NCBI GenBank assembly: GCA_028751875.1
Contig: CM054154.1
Location: forward strand, 55,774,679 to 55,838,678
DNA: 64,000 bases
Source: Rapana venosa
Lineage: Eukaryota > Mollusca > Gastropoda > Neogastropoda > Muricidae
Direction of reading: 5' to 3'
This document shows, piece after piece, positions 1-9,429 of the stretch; position 1 is the first letter of the stretch; every line of letters starts with the position of its first letter. The notes below the pieces were generated by a model. It worked only from the letters and a program-made list of their open reading frames with translations, did not search any database and had not been told where the DNA came from. The position numbers and the translations under genes are program-made.

Positions 1-378
1 TGGATGGATGTATGGATGGATGGATGTATGTGTGTGGTGGATGGATGGATGTGTGTGGATGTATGGATGTGTTGTGTGTGTGTGGATGTGTGTGTGTGTG
101 TGGATGTATGGATGGATGGATGGATGTGTGTGTGTGTGGATGTTGTGTGTGTGTGTGGATGTATGGATGTGTGGATGTATGGATGTGTGTGTGTGTGTGT
201 GGATGTATGGTGGATGTGTGTGGTGGATGTATGGATGGATGTGTGTGGTGTGTGTGGATGTGGTGTGTGGATGTAGGATGGTGTGTTTGGATGTATGGAT
301 GGATGTGTGTGTGTGTGTGGATGTATGGATGTGTGTGTGGATGTTGTGGTGTGGATGGATGTGTGTGTGTGTGTGTGA
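1..378. repeat. TGGATG/TG minisatellite
   Basis: Interspersed TGGATG(TATGGATG) and (TG)n runs fill the window start up to the acceptor of exon 1. The three overlapping open frames here consist only of C, V, M, W, D and G and are array artefacts. Intronic. Confidence 0.9.
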
Positions 379-383
379 GACAG

Positions 384-462
384 GAAGGGCAAGGCGTTGG
401 TGCTGGACCTGGGTCACCTTCAGGTCAGCAGTCAGAAACACGACGCCTCCGTCACCTCCAAG
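384..462 (+). CDS. VPS13A/C: VPS13 exon 1 of window
   Basis: The acceptor GTGAGACAG precedes 384 and the donor AAG|GTCAGT follows 462. One base completes a split codon, then 26 codons begin KGKALVLDLGHLQVSSQKHD. The LDLGHL core is a hallmark of the VPS13 lipid-groove region, and recurs in exon 16 in the next module. It ends in phase 0. The donor is immediately repeated as a short GTCA array. Upstream exons are outside the window. Confidence 0.9.
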
Positions 463-482
463 GTCAGTCAGTCAGTCAGCCA
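463..482 (+). repeat. Donor-derived GTCA repeat
   Basis: The 5' splice site of exon 1 (GTCAGT) continues as GTCAGTCAGTCAGTCAGCC, so several in-register copies of the donor core follow each other. The same arrangement follows exon 2 at 3732. Confidence 0.8.
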
Positions 483-524
483 GCCCTCCTCCCCCCCCTG
501 ACTTTACCTCGGCTTTGCTGCTGC

Positions 525-600
525 TTCACACGCACACACACACACACACACACGCACACACACACACAGATTTTTTTTCTTTTCTTTTTTTTTTCTTTTC
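525..600. repeat. CA microsatellite and poly-T tract
   Basis: (CA)n with CGCA interruptions runs from 525 to 568, followed by a T-rich stretch with C interruptions to 600. The T tract adjoins the 3' end of a minus-strand SINE copy, so it is probably that element's A tail read on the other strand. Confidence 0.75.
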
Positions 601-795
601 AAGGTTAATGGAATAAGCACTCATGTGCTTTACTTTTTTATCCAGTCCCCATGTGTATGCAATTTTGTCAGTTTTGTCATCCGTTCCCATCAGCACATAA
701 TGGCCTACTCTTCCAAAAAGCGGAACGGGTTTTAATATGTGCACAAGATGTTCTGCGTGTGTGCGCACACGGGACCTGGGTTTATAGTTTCATCC
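601..795 (-). mobile_element. tRNA-derived SINE, 3' part
   Basis: Read on the minus strand this contains the body shared with the fuller copy at 23850-24185: a GTGTGCGxACAC segment, ACATCTTGTGCACAT, CCGCTTTTTGGAAGAGTAGGCCATT, GGGAACGGATGACAAAA and the tail GCACATGAGTGCTTATTCCATT. The tRNA-like head is missing. Intronic, no coding content. Confidence 0.75.
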
Positions 796-904
796 AAAGA
801 GAGAGAGGCTGATAACAATATTGAAATAATGTTATTTGAGGATAATTGAATAAGTGCAAGGTGTTTTTTTTTAAATATTGAGCCCTCTGAAAATAAAGTA
901 AAAA

Positions 905-1455
905 TTAGAGGGGGTTGGGGGAGATGGGTGGGGGAGAAAATAAAAGAAAGAGGAGAGGGAAGGTGGTGGGGGGAGGGGCAGTGCAGGGGACAGGTGGGGG
1001 GGAGAGAGGGGGGAAAGAGAGAGAGGGGAAAGAGAGAGGGGGGAAAGAGATGGGGAAAGAGAGAGGGGGAAAGAAGGGGGAAAGAGAGGGGGAAAGAGGG
1101 GGGAAAGAGAGAGGGGGAAAAGAGGGGGGGAAGGAGAGAGGGGGGAAAGAGAGGGGGGAAGAGAGGGGAAAGAGAAGAGGGGGGAAAAGAAGGGGGAAGA
1201 GAGGGGGGAAAGAGAGGGGGGGAAAGAGAGGGGGAAGAGAGGGGGGGGGGAGAGGAGGGGGGGGAAAGAGGGGGGGGGGGGGAAAGAGAGGGGGGGGGGA
1301 AGAGAGAGGGGGGAAAGAGAGGGGGAAAGAGAGAGGGGAAGAGAGAGGGGGGAAAGAGAGGGGGGAAGGAGCGAGACACAGTGAGAGAAGGAGGGAGGAA
1401 GAAAGAAGAGATGGAAACACAGAGAGACAGAGTGGGGAGCGAGAGAAAGAGTGAA
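905..1455. repeat. Polypurine GGGGAAAGAGAG array
   Basis: About 550 bp that is almost only G and A on the plus strand, with irregular units of GGGGGAAAGAGA. The open frames on both strands (K/R/E/G-rich on plus, P/S/L/F-rich on minus) are artefacts. A tract this long and strand-biased can form triplex (H-DNA) structures. Confidence 0.9.
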
Positions 1456-1911
1456 GTGTGGGGGTGTGGATGTGATGCTGCACAAGGGGTGGTGGGGAGG
1501 TGGGGGACACAGCGCTCACTGCCCCCACCTCTCCACTAACAGTTTAGCTAGCTACACGTTAAATCACACACAGAGAGACAGACAGAGAGAGATAGCAAAC
1601 AACAGAGAGACAGACAGAGAGAGAGAGAGTAATGCATGCTCAATTATTCATATTCATCGAACAGCAGTAGGAAAATAGATTCCCTATTCAGTACTACCAT
1701 GGCTATGTGTGTGATTGTACTACCATGGCTATGTATGTGATTCTATCACATCGTGGTTAATGGCAGGAAACACTGAAAATCTTATCTAAAAAAACCAAGT
1801 CAGTTGGAGAGAGAGAGGAGTCAACAGTAGAGAGCAGAAGGTGGAAGAGGGGTGCTAAGGAGGGAGAGAAGAGGGAGGAAGAGGGAGAGAGAGAGAGGAG
1901 GAGAGAGAGGG

Positions 1912-1944
<33 letters not shown>

Positions 1945-2325
1945 CAGAGAGGGAGGAGAGAGAGAGAGAAAAAGAAAGGATGGTGGTGCTGTGTTTAGCA
2001 TTCGTGGCTGAAGTTAGACCAGCTATTGCCGCAGACGTCACTTTTCACGGTAACGAGGATCTGTGTGTGTGTGTGTCACCTTGTTGGCTGTTGCCAGCCT
2101 TTGCAGTGTTCATGGAGGGATTGGTACCATGTTTTTGATTGGTTGATGTTTTTTTGGAAAAAAAAAAAAAATTCTTGCATTTTGAGGTGTGGAGAGTTTT
2201 TGTCCGGGAATGATTGTTACGATGTTTTTGATTGGTTGGTTGGTGTTTGTTGGCAAAACGTTTGGCCTGTCCGAGCTGCACATTTGCTGGAGGGACGTTT
2301 GCCGGCGTTGGAGTTTTGTGTCGGG
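1456..2325. other. Intron with GA-rich simple repeats
   Basis: No gene is seen. It holds CAGA/GA repeats at 1568-1632 and 1860-1975, a short tandem copy of ACTACCATGGCTATGT at about 1693-1742, and two diverged copies of an ATGTTTTTGATTGGTTG segment (2128 and 2221). The frames in this stretch are short and have no recognisable homology. Confidence 0.6.
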
Positions 2326-2605
2326 TTCACGCCTGCACCTTCACGTCCAGCCTCAACACACACTTACTTTCTGCCCGAGACTTTCCCCTCATATCTGTCC
2401 CTCATTTTCAACAGCATCCTTCACCTCCTAAGTGTGTGTGTGTGTGCATGCAAGCGTACGTGAGTGCGCGCGCATGGATTTGAAATATGTTGTTCACTAT
2501 GTTTACGGAGAGTTGCGTGCATGTAAATGATTTGAGTGCAGGCGCTTCGATTTGTTTGTTTTTTTTACAAGATTCAGCGCTATATAAATTCCATATATTA
2601 GTATT
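2325..2605 (+). mobile_element. Non-LTR retrotransposon 3' end (LINE copy 1)
   Basis: A decayed copy of the 3' end seen better at 7840-8400. It has a translated remnant around SSLNTHLLSARDFPLISVP, a TG-rich spacer, then GAGTGCAGGCGCTTCGATTTG and the tail GCGCTATATAAATTCCATAT. The same tail recurs at 3480, 9235, 15705 and 55550 on plus, and at 33160 on minus. Confidence 0.7.
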
Positions 2606-2611
2606 CAAGAG

Positions 2612-3106
2612 TCTGTGTGTGGTGTGTGAGGTGAGGTGTGGTGTGGTGAGGTGAGGTGTGGTGTGGTGGGTGAGGTGTGGTTGGTGTGGTGAGGTGTGGT
2701 TGGTGTGTGGGTGAGGTGTGGTGGTGTGTGAGTGGTGTGTGGGGAGGTGTGGTTGTGAAGTTGGTGAGGTGTGAGTTGTGGTGAGGTGTGGTGTGTGGTG
2801 AGGTGTGGTTGGTGTGTGGTGGTGAGGTGTGTGTGAGGTGAGGTGAGGTGTGGTGGTGTGTGTGTGGTGAGGTGTGTGTGTGAGGTGAGGTGTGGTGGTG
2901 TGGTGTAGGTGTGAGGTGTTGGTGTGGTGGTGTGAGTGTGAGTGTGGTGGAGGTGAGGTGAGGTTGGTGTGGTGTAGGTGTGGGTTGTGATGTTGGTAGG
3001 TGTGGTAGTGTGTGTGGTGAGTGTGAGGTGTGGTGTGTTGTGAGTGTGTAGGTGTGGTGTGGTGAGGTGAGGTGTGGTGTGGTGAGGTAGGTGTGGTGTG
3101 GTGTGG
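2612..3106. repeat. GAGGTGTGGT minisatellite
   Basis: About 500 bp of variants of GGTGTGGTGAGGT between two LINE 3' ends. The minus-strand 184-residue H/T/P frame across it is an array artefact. Confidence 0.9.
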
Positions 3107-3545
3107 GCTAATCCTGGGCTGTCAGAGCACAAACACGCCTCTACATTTAGACTCGACATTGACTTTCAAGCAACCTGTTGGCCGTCGCTCTTTCCTGTCT
3201 GTGGTCCATCCATCCTGGATGACTCCTCTGTCCATTGCCAAGCTACATGATACTTCAAATCCAGCTCTCAAAACACATTTATTCCTTGTGAAATTTCCTT
3301 CACATTATCTATCCATATCTTATAGCAGCCACCCCCATATCCATCACCGTGTATAGGCATGCTGTGGGCATGCGTGCGTGTGTGTGTGTGTGTGTAAAAT
3401 ATTGGTATCTGTTTATTTCATTCATGAATAATTGCATAAGTGTAAATGATTTGAATGTAAGCACTTTGATTTGTTCCTTTGCAAAATTCAGCGCTATATA
3501 AATTCCATACATTATTTATTATTATTAGTAGTAGTAGTAGTAGTA
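3107..3545 (+). mobile_element. Non-LTR retrotransposon 3' end (LINE copy 2)
   Basis: The translated remnant VGRRSFLSVVHPSWMTP then NPALKTHLFLVKFPSHY aligns by eye with VGHRSFSISGPSIWNSP and NPASKHTYFKPKIFPS in the copy at 7840-8400. A TG spacer and the tail GCGCTATATAAATTCCATAC followed by (ATT/TAG)n close the element. Truncated at the 5' end; inactive. Confidence 0.75.
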
Positions 3546-3646
3546 GTATTTCTAACCACTAGGCTCTCTCTCCCTCTGCTTGGTGGGAGGATGATAGAGG
3601 GAAGACAACAGGAGAATGTGGTGATGTGGATGTGGTGGTTTGACAG

Positions 3647-3731
3647 GAGAGTTTGGAGGAGAAGATGGAGAAGGCCTACGACAAGTTCAGCATTCAGCTG
3701 CAGCGAATACAACTCCTCTTCGCTCAGCCAG
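3647..3731 (+). CDS. VPS13A/C: VPS13 exon 2 of window
   Basis: Acceptor TTTGACAG|GAGAGT and donor CCAG|GTCAGT. 28 codons plus one base; it contains KAYDKFSIQLQRIQLLFAQP, the conserved block in which a short helix is followed by two groove strands. It starts in phase 0, matching exon 1, and ends with one base left over. The next base pair comes from exon 3, giving a Glu codon. The donor is amplified as GTCAGTCAGTCAGTCAG. Confidence 0.93.
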
Positions 3732-3965
3732 GTCAGTCAGTCAGTCAGTGTGTGTGTGTGTGTGCGTGTGTGTGCGTGCGCTGTGCGTGTGTGTGTGTGT
3801 GTGTCTTTGTGTGTATGTTTTCTGTGTGTTTATGTGTGTGTTGTTTTGATTTTGTGTATGTGTGTGTTGTGATGATTTTTTGTGTGTGTGTATGTGTGTG
3901 TTGTGATGATTTTGCAAGATATAGTGCTGTATAGTTCCATTTATTATTATTATTATTATTGTGTG
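3732..3965. repeat. GTCA donor repeat, TG repeat and ATT repeat
   Basis: GTCA copies at 3732-3748 are followed by (TG)n with interruptions to 3905. A short LINE-type tail (TTTTGCAAGATATAGTGCTG) then leads into (ATT)n at 3940-3960. Confidence 0.75.
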
Positions 3966-4159
3966 TATGTGTGCGTGTGTGGTGTGTGTGATGAAATTTA
4001 CACAAAGGGAAGACTGTACTGGTGATGATAATTACAGAGATAATGGAAAAAAAGGATGATGATGGTGATGATGCCTTGTAATCATGACAAGCATGATGAT
4101 GACGGTGGTGGTGATAAGTGGCAATGATAGCAGCGGTGGGGGGATGTGGTGGTGAATTA

Positions 4160-5063
4160 GGATGATGAGTAGGAAGAGGATGGTAACTAGTGATGAAGAT
4201 AATAATGACACTGAGGAGGAGGATGGTGATGAAGACGATGACACTGATGGTGATGAAGACGATGATGACAATGACACTGATGGTGATGAAGACGATGATG
4301 ACAATGATGGTGATGGTGATGATGACACTGATGGTGATGGTGATGAAGACGATGATGACATGATGGTGATGAAGACGATGACAATGACACTGATGGTGAT
4401 GAAGCGATGATGACAATGACACTGATGGTGATGGTGATGAAGACGATGATAATGACACTGATGGTGATGGTGATGAAGACGATGATGACACTGATGGTGA
4501 TGGTGACGAAGACGATGATGACAACGACACTGATGGTGATGATGATGGTGATGAAGACGATGATGACAATGACAGTGATGGTGATGATGGCGAAGACGAT
4601 GATGACACTGATGGTGGTGATGAAGACGATGATGACACTGATGATGGTGGTGATGAAGACGATGATGACAATGACACTTATGGTGATGAAGACGATGATG
4701 ACAGTGATGGTGATGAAGACGATGATGACAATGACAGTGATGACAATGACACTGATGATGGTGGTGATGAAGACGATGATGACAATGACACTTACGGTGA
4801 TGATGGTGGTGATGAAGACGATGATGACACTGATGGTGATGGTGATGAAGACGATGATGACAATGACAGTGATGGTGATGAAGACGATGATGACAATGAC
4901 ACTGATGGTGATGAAGACGATGATGACACTGACACTGATGGTGATGATGATGATGGTGATGAAGACGATGATGACACTGACACTGATGATGGTGGTGATG
5001 ATGATGGTGATGAAGACGATGATGACACTGATGGTGGTGATGATGATGGTGATGGTGGTGGTG
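4160..5063. repeat. GATGACAATGACACTGATGGTGATGAAGAC minisatellite
   Basis: About 900 bp of nested units built from GATGAAGACGATGATGACA and CTGATGGTGATGGTGATG. It runs to within a few bases of the exon 3 acceptor. It produces D/E-rich and M/T-rich frames on plus and S- or H-rich frames up to several hundred residues on minus; none shows codon bias or domains, so they are artefacts. Confidence 0.92.
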
Positions 5064-5068
5064 TGCAG

Positions 5069-5183
5069 AGGACAACTGGCGGGTGGCGAGAGATGCGGGG
5101 GATTCTCCTCTCCACATCCTGTCTCCCATCTCCATCCTCCTGGATCTCCACAAGTGCATTCTGCAGGACCCCCGCATGGCCAA
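5069..5183 (+). CDS. VPS13A/C: VPS13 exon 3 of window
   Basis: Acceptor GGTGTGCAG|AG and donor GCCAA|GTCAGT. Two bases complete Glu from exon 2, followed by 37 codons, with two bases left over. DNWRVARDAGD precedes SPLHILSPISILLDLHKCIL and QDPRMA, the conserved VPS13 segment linking a helix to groove strands. Its 3' end and donor are duplicated in decayed form about 290 bp downstream (5443-5490). Confidence 0.95.
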
Positions 5184-5254
5184 GTCAGTGTGACAGCAAT
5201 AGCAACAACAACAACAAAGGGCATCAATACCAGCAACAGACAACAGACAATGGC

Positions 5255-5261
5255 ACCACCA

Positions 5262-5295
<34 letters not shown>

Positions 5296-5415
5296 ACACA
5301 CACACACACACACACACGTACACACACACACACGTACACACACACGCAGACCACACACACGTACACACACACGCACACACACACCACACGTACACACACA
5401 CACACACGCACACTT
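5255..5415. repeat. CA microsatellite with CGTA interruptions
   Basis: A (CA)n run interrupted by CACGTACA and CACGCA, between exon 3 and the decayed copy of its own 3' end. Confidence 0.9.
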
Positions 5416-5442
5416 TCTCTGTTACCGCTGTGTCTGAACTAG

Positions 5443-5490
5443 GGCATTCTGCATGGCCAGCCAAGTCAATGTGACAACAATAGCAGCAAC
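5443..5490 (+). pseudogene. Decayed duplicate of exon 3 end and donor
   Basis: GGCATTCTGCATGGCCA...AGTCAATGTGACAACAATAGC resembles exon 3 end plus intron start, GCATTCTGCAGGACCCCCGCATGGCCA|AGTCAGTGTGACAGCAATAGC. It has a short deletion in the exon part and a GTCAAT in place of the GTCAGT donor. It is a local tandem duplication of an exon-intron border, not a functional exon. Confidence 0.7.
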
Positions 5491-5824
5491 ACCACCACAC
5501 AGCAACAACGACAACACACAGCAACAACAACACCACCACACAGCAGCAACGACAACACACAAGCAACAACAACACCACCACACAGCAGCAACACCACCAC
5601 ACAGCAACAACGACAACACACAGCAACAACACACACCACACACAGCAGCAACGACAACACAGCCAACAACACCACCACACAGCAACAACAACACCACCAC
5701 ACAGCAACAACAACACCACCACACAGCAGCAACACCACCACACAGCAACAACAACACCACACAGCAACACCACCACCACACAGCAACAACAACACCACAC
5801 AGCAACACCACCACCACACAGCAC
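5490..5824. repeat. CAGCAACAACAACACCACCACA minisatellite
   Basis: About 335 bp of CAACAACA/CACCACA/CAGCAG units. It appears to have grown from the AGCAACAACAAC tract just inside the exon 3 donor, which is present in both the original and the duplicated border. Frames in it are artefacts. Confidence 0.85.
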
Positions 5825-6521
5825 AATGAAGGTGTGGTGTCGGGGTGTTGACGTTGGTGTGGTGTTCATCTTCACTGTGCAGAATGAAGGTGTGGTGTCG
5901 GGGTGTTGACGTTGGTGTGGTGTACATCTTCACTGTGCAGAATGAAGGTGTGGTGTCGGGGTGTTGACGTTGGTGTGGTGTACATCTTCACTGTGCAGAA
6001 TGAAGGTGTGGTGTCGGGGTGTTGACGTTGGTGTGGTGTACATCTTCACTGTGCAGAATGAAGGTGTGGTGTCGGGGTGTTGACGTTGGTGTGGTGTACA
6101 TCTTCACTGTGCACAATGAAGGTGTGGTGTCGGGGTGTTGACGTTGGTGTGGTGTACATCTTCACTGTGCAGAATGAAGGTGTGGTGTCGGGGTGTTGAC
6201 GTTGGTGTGGTGTTCATCTTCACTGTGCAGAATGAAGGTGTGGTGTCGGGGTGTTGACGTTGGTGTGGTGTACATCTTCACTGTGCAGAATGAAGGTGTG
6301 GTGTCGGGGTGTTGACGTTGGTGTGGTGTACATCTTCACTGTGCAGAATGAAGGTGTGGTGTCGGGGTTGTTGACGTTGGTGTGGTGTACATCTTCACTG
6401 TGCAGAATGAAGGTGTGGTGTCGGGGTGTTGACGTTGGTGTGGTGTACATCTTCACTGTGCAGAATGAAGGTGTGGTGTCGGGGTGTTGACGTTGGTGTG
6501 GTGTACATCTTCACTGTGCAG
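5825..6521 (+). repeat. 58-bp tandem array carrying copies of the exon 4 acceptor
   Basis: Twelve head-to-tail units start at 5825, 5883, 5941, 5999, 6057, 6115, 6173, 6231, 6289, 6347, 6406 and 6464; the unit at 6347 has one extra T. Each begins AATGAAGGTGT, the same 11 bases that begin exon 4, and ends CATCTTCACTGTGCAG, the exon 4 acceptor. One unit end (before 6115) reads GCAC and so lacks the AG. Units are almost identical, implying recent expansion. Confidence 0.95.
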
Positions 6522-6660
6522 AATGAAGGTGTCTGGCGTCCTCCCCAACATCAGCGTGACCTTGTCCGATGTCAGGTTCAAGGACATTCTCTCCCTCGTG
6601 CAGAGCATACCCTTCCCAGAATCCCCTCCTGCACAGGAGCCAGAAGAGGACCTCTTCAAG
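6522..6660 (+). CDS. VPS13A/C: VPS13 exon 4 of window
   Basis: Acceptor CACTGTGCAG|AATGAAG and donor TTCAAG|GTCAGG. One base completes Lys, then 46 codons, phase 0 end. MKVSGVLPNISVTLSDVRFK and LVQSIPFPE match the conserved VPS13 block (G-x-LP then hydrophobic strand, then a helix ending in SIP-P). An acidic end EPEEDLFK follows. Ten identical-looking acceptors lie upstream in the 58-bp array. Confidence 0.95.
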
Positions 6661-6669
6661 GTCAGGAGG

Positions 6670-7252
6670 CGCTTTCTGTGTGTGGATGTGGTGTGTGTGT
6701 GTGTTGTGTGTGTGTGTGTGTGGTGTTGTGTGTGGTGTGTGTGTGTGTGTGGTTGTGTGTGGATGTTGTATGTTGTGTGTGGTGTGTGTGTGTGTGGATG
6801 TGTGTGTGGTGTTGTGTGTGTGGTGTGTTGTGTGGTGTGTGTGGTGGGATGTGGTGTGTGTGGATGTGGTTTGTGGTGTGTTGGATGTGGTGTGGATGTG
6901 GTGTGGTGTGGAATGTGTGGTGTGGTGGATGTGGTGTGTGGATGTGGTGTGTGTGGTGGTGTGGTGTGGTGGGTGTGGATGTGTGGTGTGTGTGGATGTG
7001 GTGGGTGGTGGGTGTGGTGGGTATGGGTGTGGTGGATGTGGGTGTGTGGATGTGGTGTGGATGTGTGTGGTGTGTGTGTGTGGATGTGGTGTGTGGGTGG
7101 ATTGTGTGTGTGTGTGGATTTGGTGTGTGTGGATATGGTGGATGTGTGTGATGTGGATGTGGTGTGAGTGTGGGGATGGGGGTGTGTGTGGATATGTGGA
7201 TGTGGTGTGTGTGGATGGGGTGTGTGTGGATGTGGTGTGTGTGTGGGGGTGG
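6670..7252. repeat. TG/GTGTGGATGTGGT minisatellite
   Basis: About 580 bp starting just inside the exon 4 donor. Low complexity; C/V/W-rich frames on plus and H/T/P frames on minus are artefacts. Confidence 0.9.
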
Positions 7253-7570
7253 TTCTGAAGTTTTATGGCCAGGTGTTACATGGACTAAGCAACACATTGG
7301 CCTGTTTTTAATCAATTCATCAAAGAGCAAAGCCACCTAAAACCTGAATGAAAAGAAAAGAACCAAAGGGAAAAACAACAACACAACACAACACAACACA
7401 GTACAGTGCAGAGAAACAAAGGCACAGCGTGGTCTCAGTGTCTGTATAATTATCTCAGTATGTGTGTGTATGTGCGTGTGCACAAATGCGCATCATGCAT
7501 ACTGTGTGCACACACATACACACACAAACACACAGACATGCAGTTTACTTTTTTATGAGTGTCTCTTTAA
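7253..7570. other. Intron segment without gene
   Basis: Unique-looking AT-balanced DNA with an (ACAAC)n stretch at 7378-7402 and a CA/TG-rich part around 7460-7540. Nothing else is recognisable. Confidence 0.6.
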
Positions 7571-7840
7571 TTGTTATTGCAGGGCCCCTTGCAGTTTCAT
7601 AGAGGTTTTTCTTCTTTTTCTTATAATCCATATTGCAGGGCCCTTGAATCTATGAAGCGATTTTCCTTCATCCTTTTCATTCATGTTGCAGGGCCCTATG
7701 GACTGTTTTTTTTCCCCCTATGGCCTGCTTTCTATCAAACATTTTGTTTTGAATCTGTTATGCCTCTGTGGGCTGTCTTAAGGGATTTTTTGTTCTTCAT
7801 GCATGTTCCTTACAATCCCTGTTGCAGGGCTCCCAGTGAT
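7571..7840 (+). repeat. Cluster of decoy copies of the exon 5 acceptor
   Basis: TTGCAGGGCCC-like junctions occur at about 7577, 7634, 7687 and 7831. The last reads TACAATCCCTGTTGCAGGGC followed by TCCCAGTGA, nearly identical to the true junction at 9276-9303. Spacing is irregular (50-145 bp), so these are dispersed local duplicates rather than a regular array. None is followed by exon 5 coding sequence. Confidence 0.7.
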
Positions 7841-8405
7841 ATGTCTTTTTGTTCATTGTTGATGGCTGGTCTGCCAGCATCATCTATCCACTCCCTTCAA
7901 CGCATACAAAGCTCTGCAGCTCGATTAGTCCTCAAAAAGAAAAAATCTGAGCATATTACTCCTCACCTGCAATCTCTCCACTGGCTGCCTGTGCCACAGA
8001 GAGTAAAGTACAAGATCAGTACCCTCTGTTACAAATGTCTCCACAAAACAGCACCCTCCTATCTCTGTGAATGTCTTCACCTGTACACTCCTTCTCATTC
8101 CCTCCGCTCTGCTGCATATACCCTGGGCTTACGAATACTTAGATTCAACCAATCCACTGTTGGCCATCGCTCTTTCTCTATTTCTGGTCCATCAATCTGG
8201 AACTCTCCCTTCATGAAAAGCCTACTTACGACAGCTTTAAATCCAGCCTCAAAACATACCTATTTCAAACCTAAGATTTTCCCCTCTTGTTTCATCTCAT
8301 ATCTGTCCCTGCCTTTAACAGAGCCAAAATTCCATCACCCTGCTGAAATGTACAACCTGTGTGTGTGTGTGTGTGTGCGTTGTTGACTTCAATTTTACGT
8401 CTGTT
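7840..8405 (+). mobile_element. Non-LTR retrotransposon ORF2 C-terminus and 3' UTR (LINE copy 3)
   Basis: An open frame contains PASSIHSLQRIQSSAARLVL, then ITPHLQSLHWLPVPQRVKYK, then VGHRSFSISGPSIWNSPF. This is the typical post-reverse-transcriptase C-terminus of LINE ORF2 proteins of the jockey/CR1-like groups. No catalytic RT motif lies in the retained part, so it is a 5'-truncated copy. A TG spacer follows after the reading frame. Clade is not assigned. Confidence 0.85.
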
Positions 8406-8473
8406 CACTTCTAGTGATATTAGACGAGGGGGAACAAATGGAGGGGTGGATGTCTTATTTACAACAAAAAATA

Positions 8474-8477
<4 letters not shown>

Positions 8478-8515
<38 letters not shown>

Positions 8516-8530
8516 AGCCCCCCCCCCCCA
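8478..8530. repeat. Poly-A followed by poly-C
   Basis: About 35 A residues, then TTAGCC and ten C residues. Possibly a retroelement tail. Confidence 0.8.
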
Positions 8531-8689
8531 AAACAAAAAACACAACAACACACCAACCATGCTTTTACAAAAAAATCACATAAAGAAACTTGGCAATGCA
8601 ACAGGAATTATAAAAACCTAAAAACATGTCATTAACGTTATTGCAACTATAACAAATGTCCTAAGGGACTGCGATAAAGGCTTTCACAA

Positions 8690-9115
8690 TTTCAAATGCC
8701 AGTTTTAAATTATTGAATATGCTGGTAAGAGAATTTTCAGAAAAATGGGCATGAAAGGTTTTACACTCTGGCAGTCAAAAAGTATATGAGTATTGGTGAT
8801 ATTCTCACCACATAGACATTTACCATTTTTACTGAATTTGGTTATTAATGCATTTAATTTCATTCTATAAAATAAAGCAGTTATTCTTCTTGACGTAAAA
8901 ACATTTACACAATCCTTTGAATGGTTCACGACTGTTAAATTATCGGTGTTAATTGCAGTTCTAGTTAAAGATCTATCATTTTGCTGATTAGTTTCGGTGA
9001 CCTTTCTCCATGATTTTTGTTCTAGTAAGCTGTACCCCTCTTTTAAGGATAGAGGCACATGCAATTCTATTGCATCCCGTTCATGTTTTGCACCTTTTTT
9101 GGCACCTTTTTTGTG
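8690..9115 (-). mobile_element. Non-LTR retrotransposon ORF2 C-terminal fragment, minus strand
   Basis: The minus-strand frame contains RRITALFYRMKLNALITKFS and CLCGENITNTHILFDC. The CxC...H...C arrangement at the end is the C-terminal cysteine-histidine motif of many LINE ORF2 proteins. The frame can be read back without a stop beyond its first ATG to about 9110 (AKHERDAIELHVPLSLKEG). No RT domain is present. Inactive relic, a different family from the copy at 7840. Confidence 0.75.
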
Positions 9116-9117
9116 TG

Positions 9118-9275
9118 TGTGCGTGTGTGTGTGTGTGTGTGTACATTTGAATTTGTTAGAATATTGTTAATCATTGTCGGTTGCATGTAGGAGCAGATTG
9201 AATGCAAGTGCTCTGATTTGTTATTGCAAGATATAGCGCTCTATAAATTCCATTAATTATTATTATTATTATTTA
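9118..9275 (+). mobile_element. LINE-type 3' tail
   Basis: (TG)n, then GAATGCAAGTGCTCTGATTTG, then GCAAGATATAGCGCTCTATAAATTCCATTAA with (ATT)n. Same tail family as at 2580 and 3490. It ends about 15 bp before the exon 5 acceptor. Confidence 0.75.
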
Positions 9276-9290
9276 CAATCCCTGTTGCAG

Positions 9291-9374
9291 GGCCCCAGTG
9301 AGCTGCCCACAGGAGCGCTAGGAACAGAAGTGTCGCTGACCAAAGTGGTGCAGGTTGCTACAGAGGATTCAGAG
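9291..9374 (+). CDS. VPS13A/C: VPS13 exon 5 of window
   Basis: Acceptor CCCTGTTGCAG|GGCCCC and donor TCAGAG|GTACGG. Exactly 28 codons in phase 0 on both sides. GPSELPTGALG is a polar linker and EVSLTKVVQVATEDSE follows. The peptide alone is not diagnostic; the call rests on phase continuity, good splice sites and position between exons 4 and 6. Decoy copies of this junction lie 1.4-1.7 kb upstream. Confidence 0.8.
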
Positions 9375-9429
9375 GTACGGGCATGAGCATGGTGATCGCG
9401 GCCATAGACAGCAAGAGGGGAGGAGATAT

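Noticed and set aside
8690..9115. Host gene on the minus strand
   Set aside because: The CxCG...HILFDC ending and the RRITALFYRMKLNAL segment are typical of LINE ORF2 C-termini.
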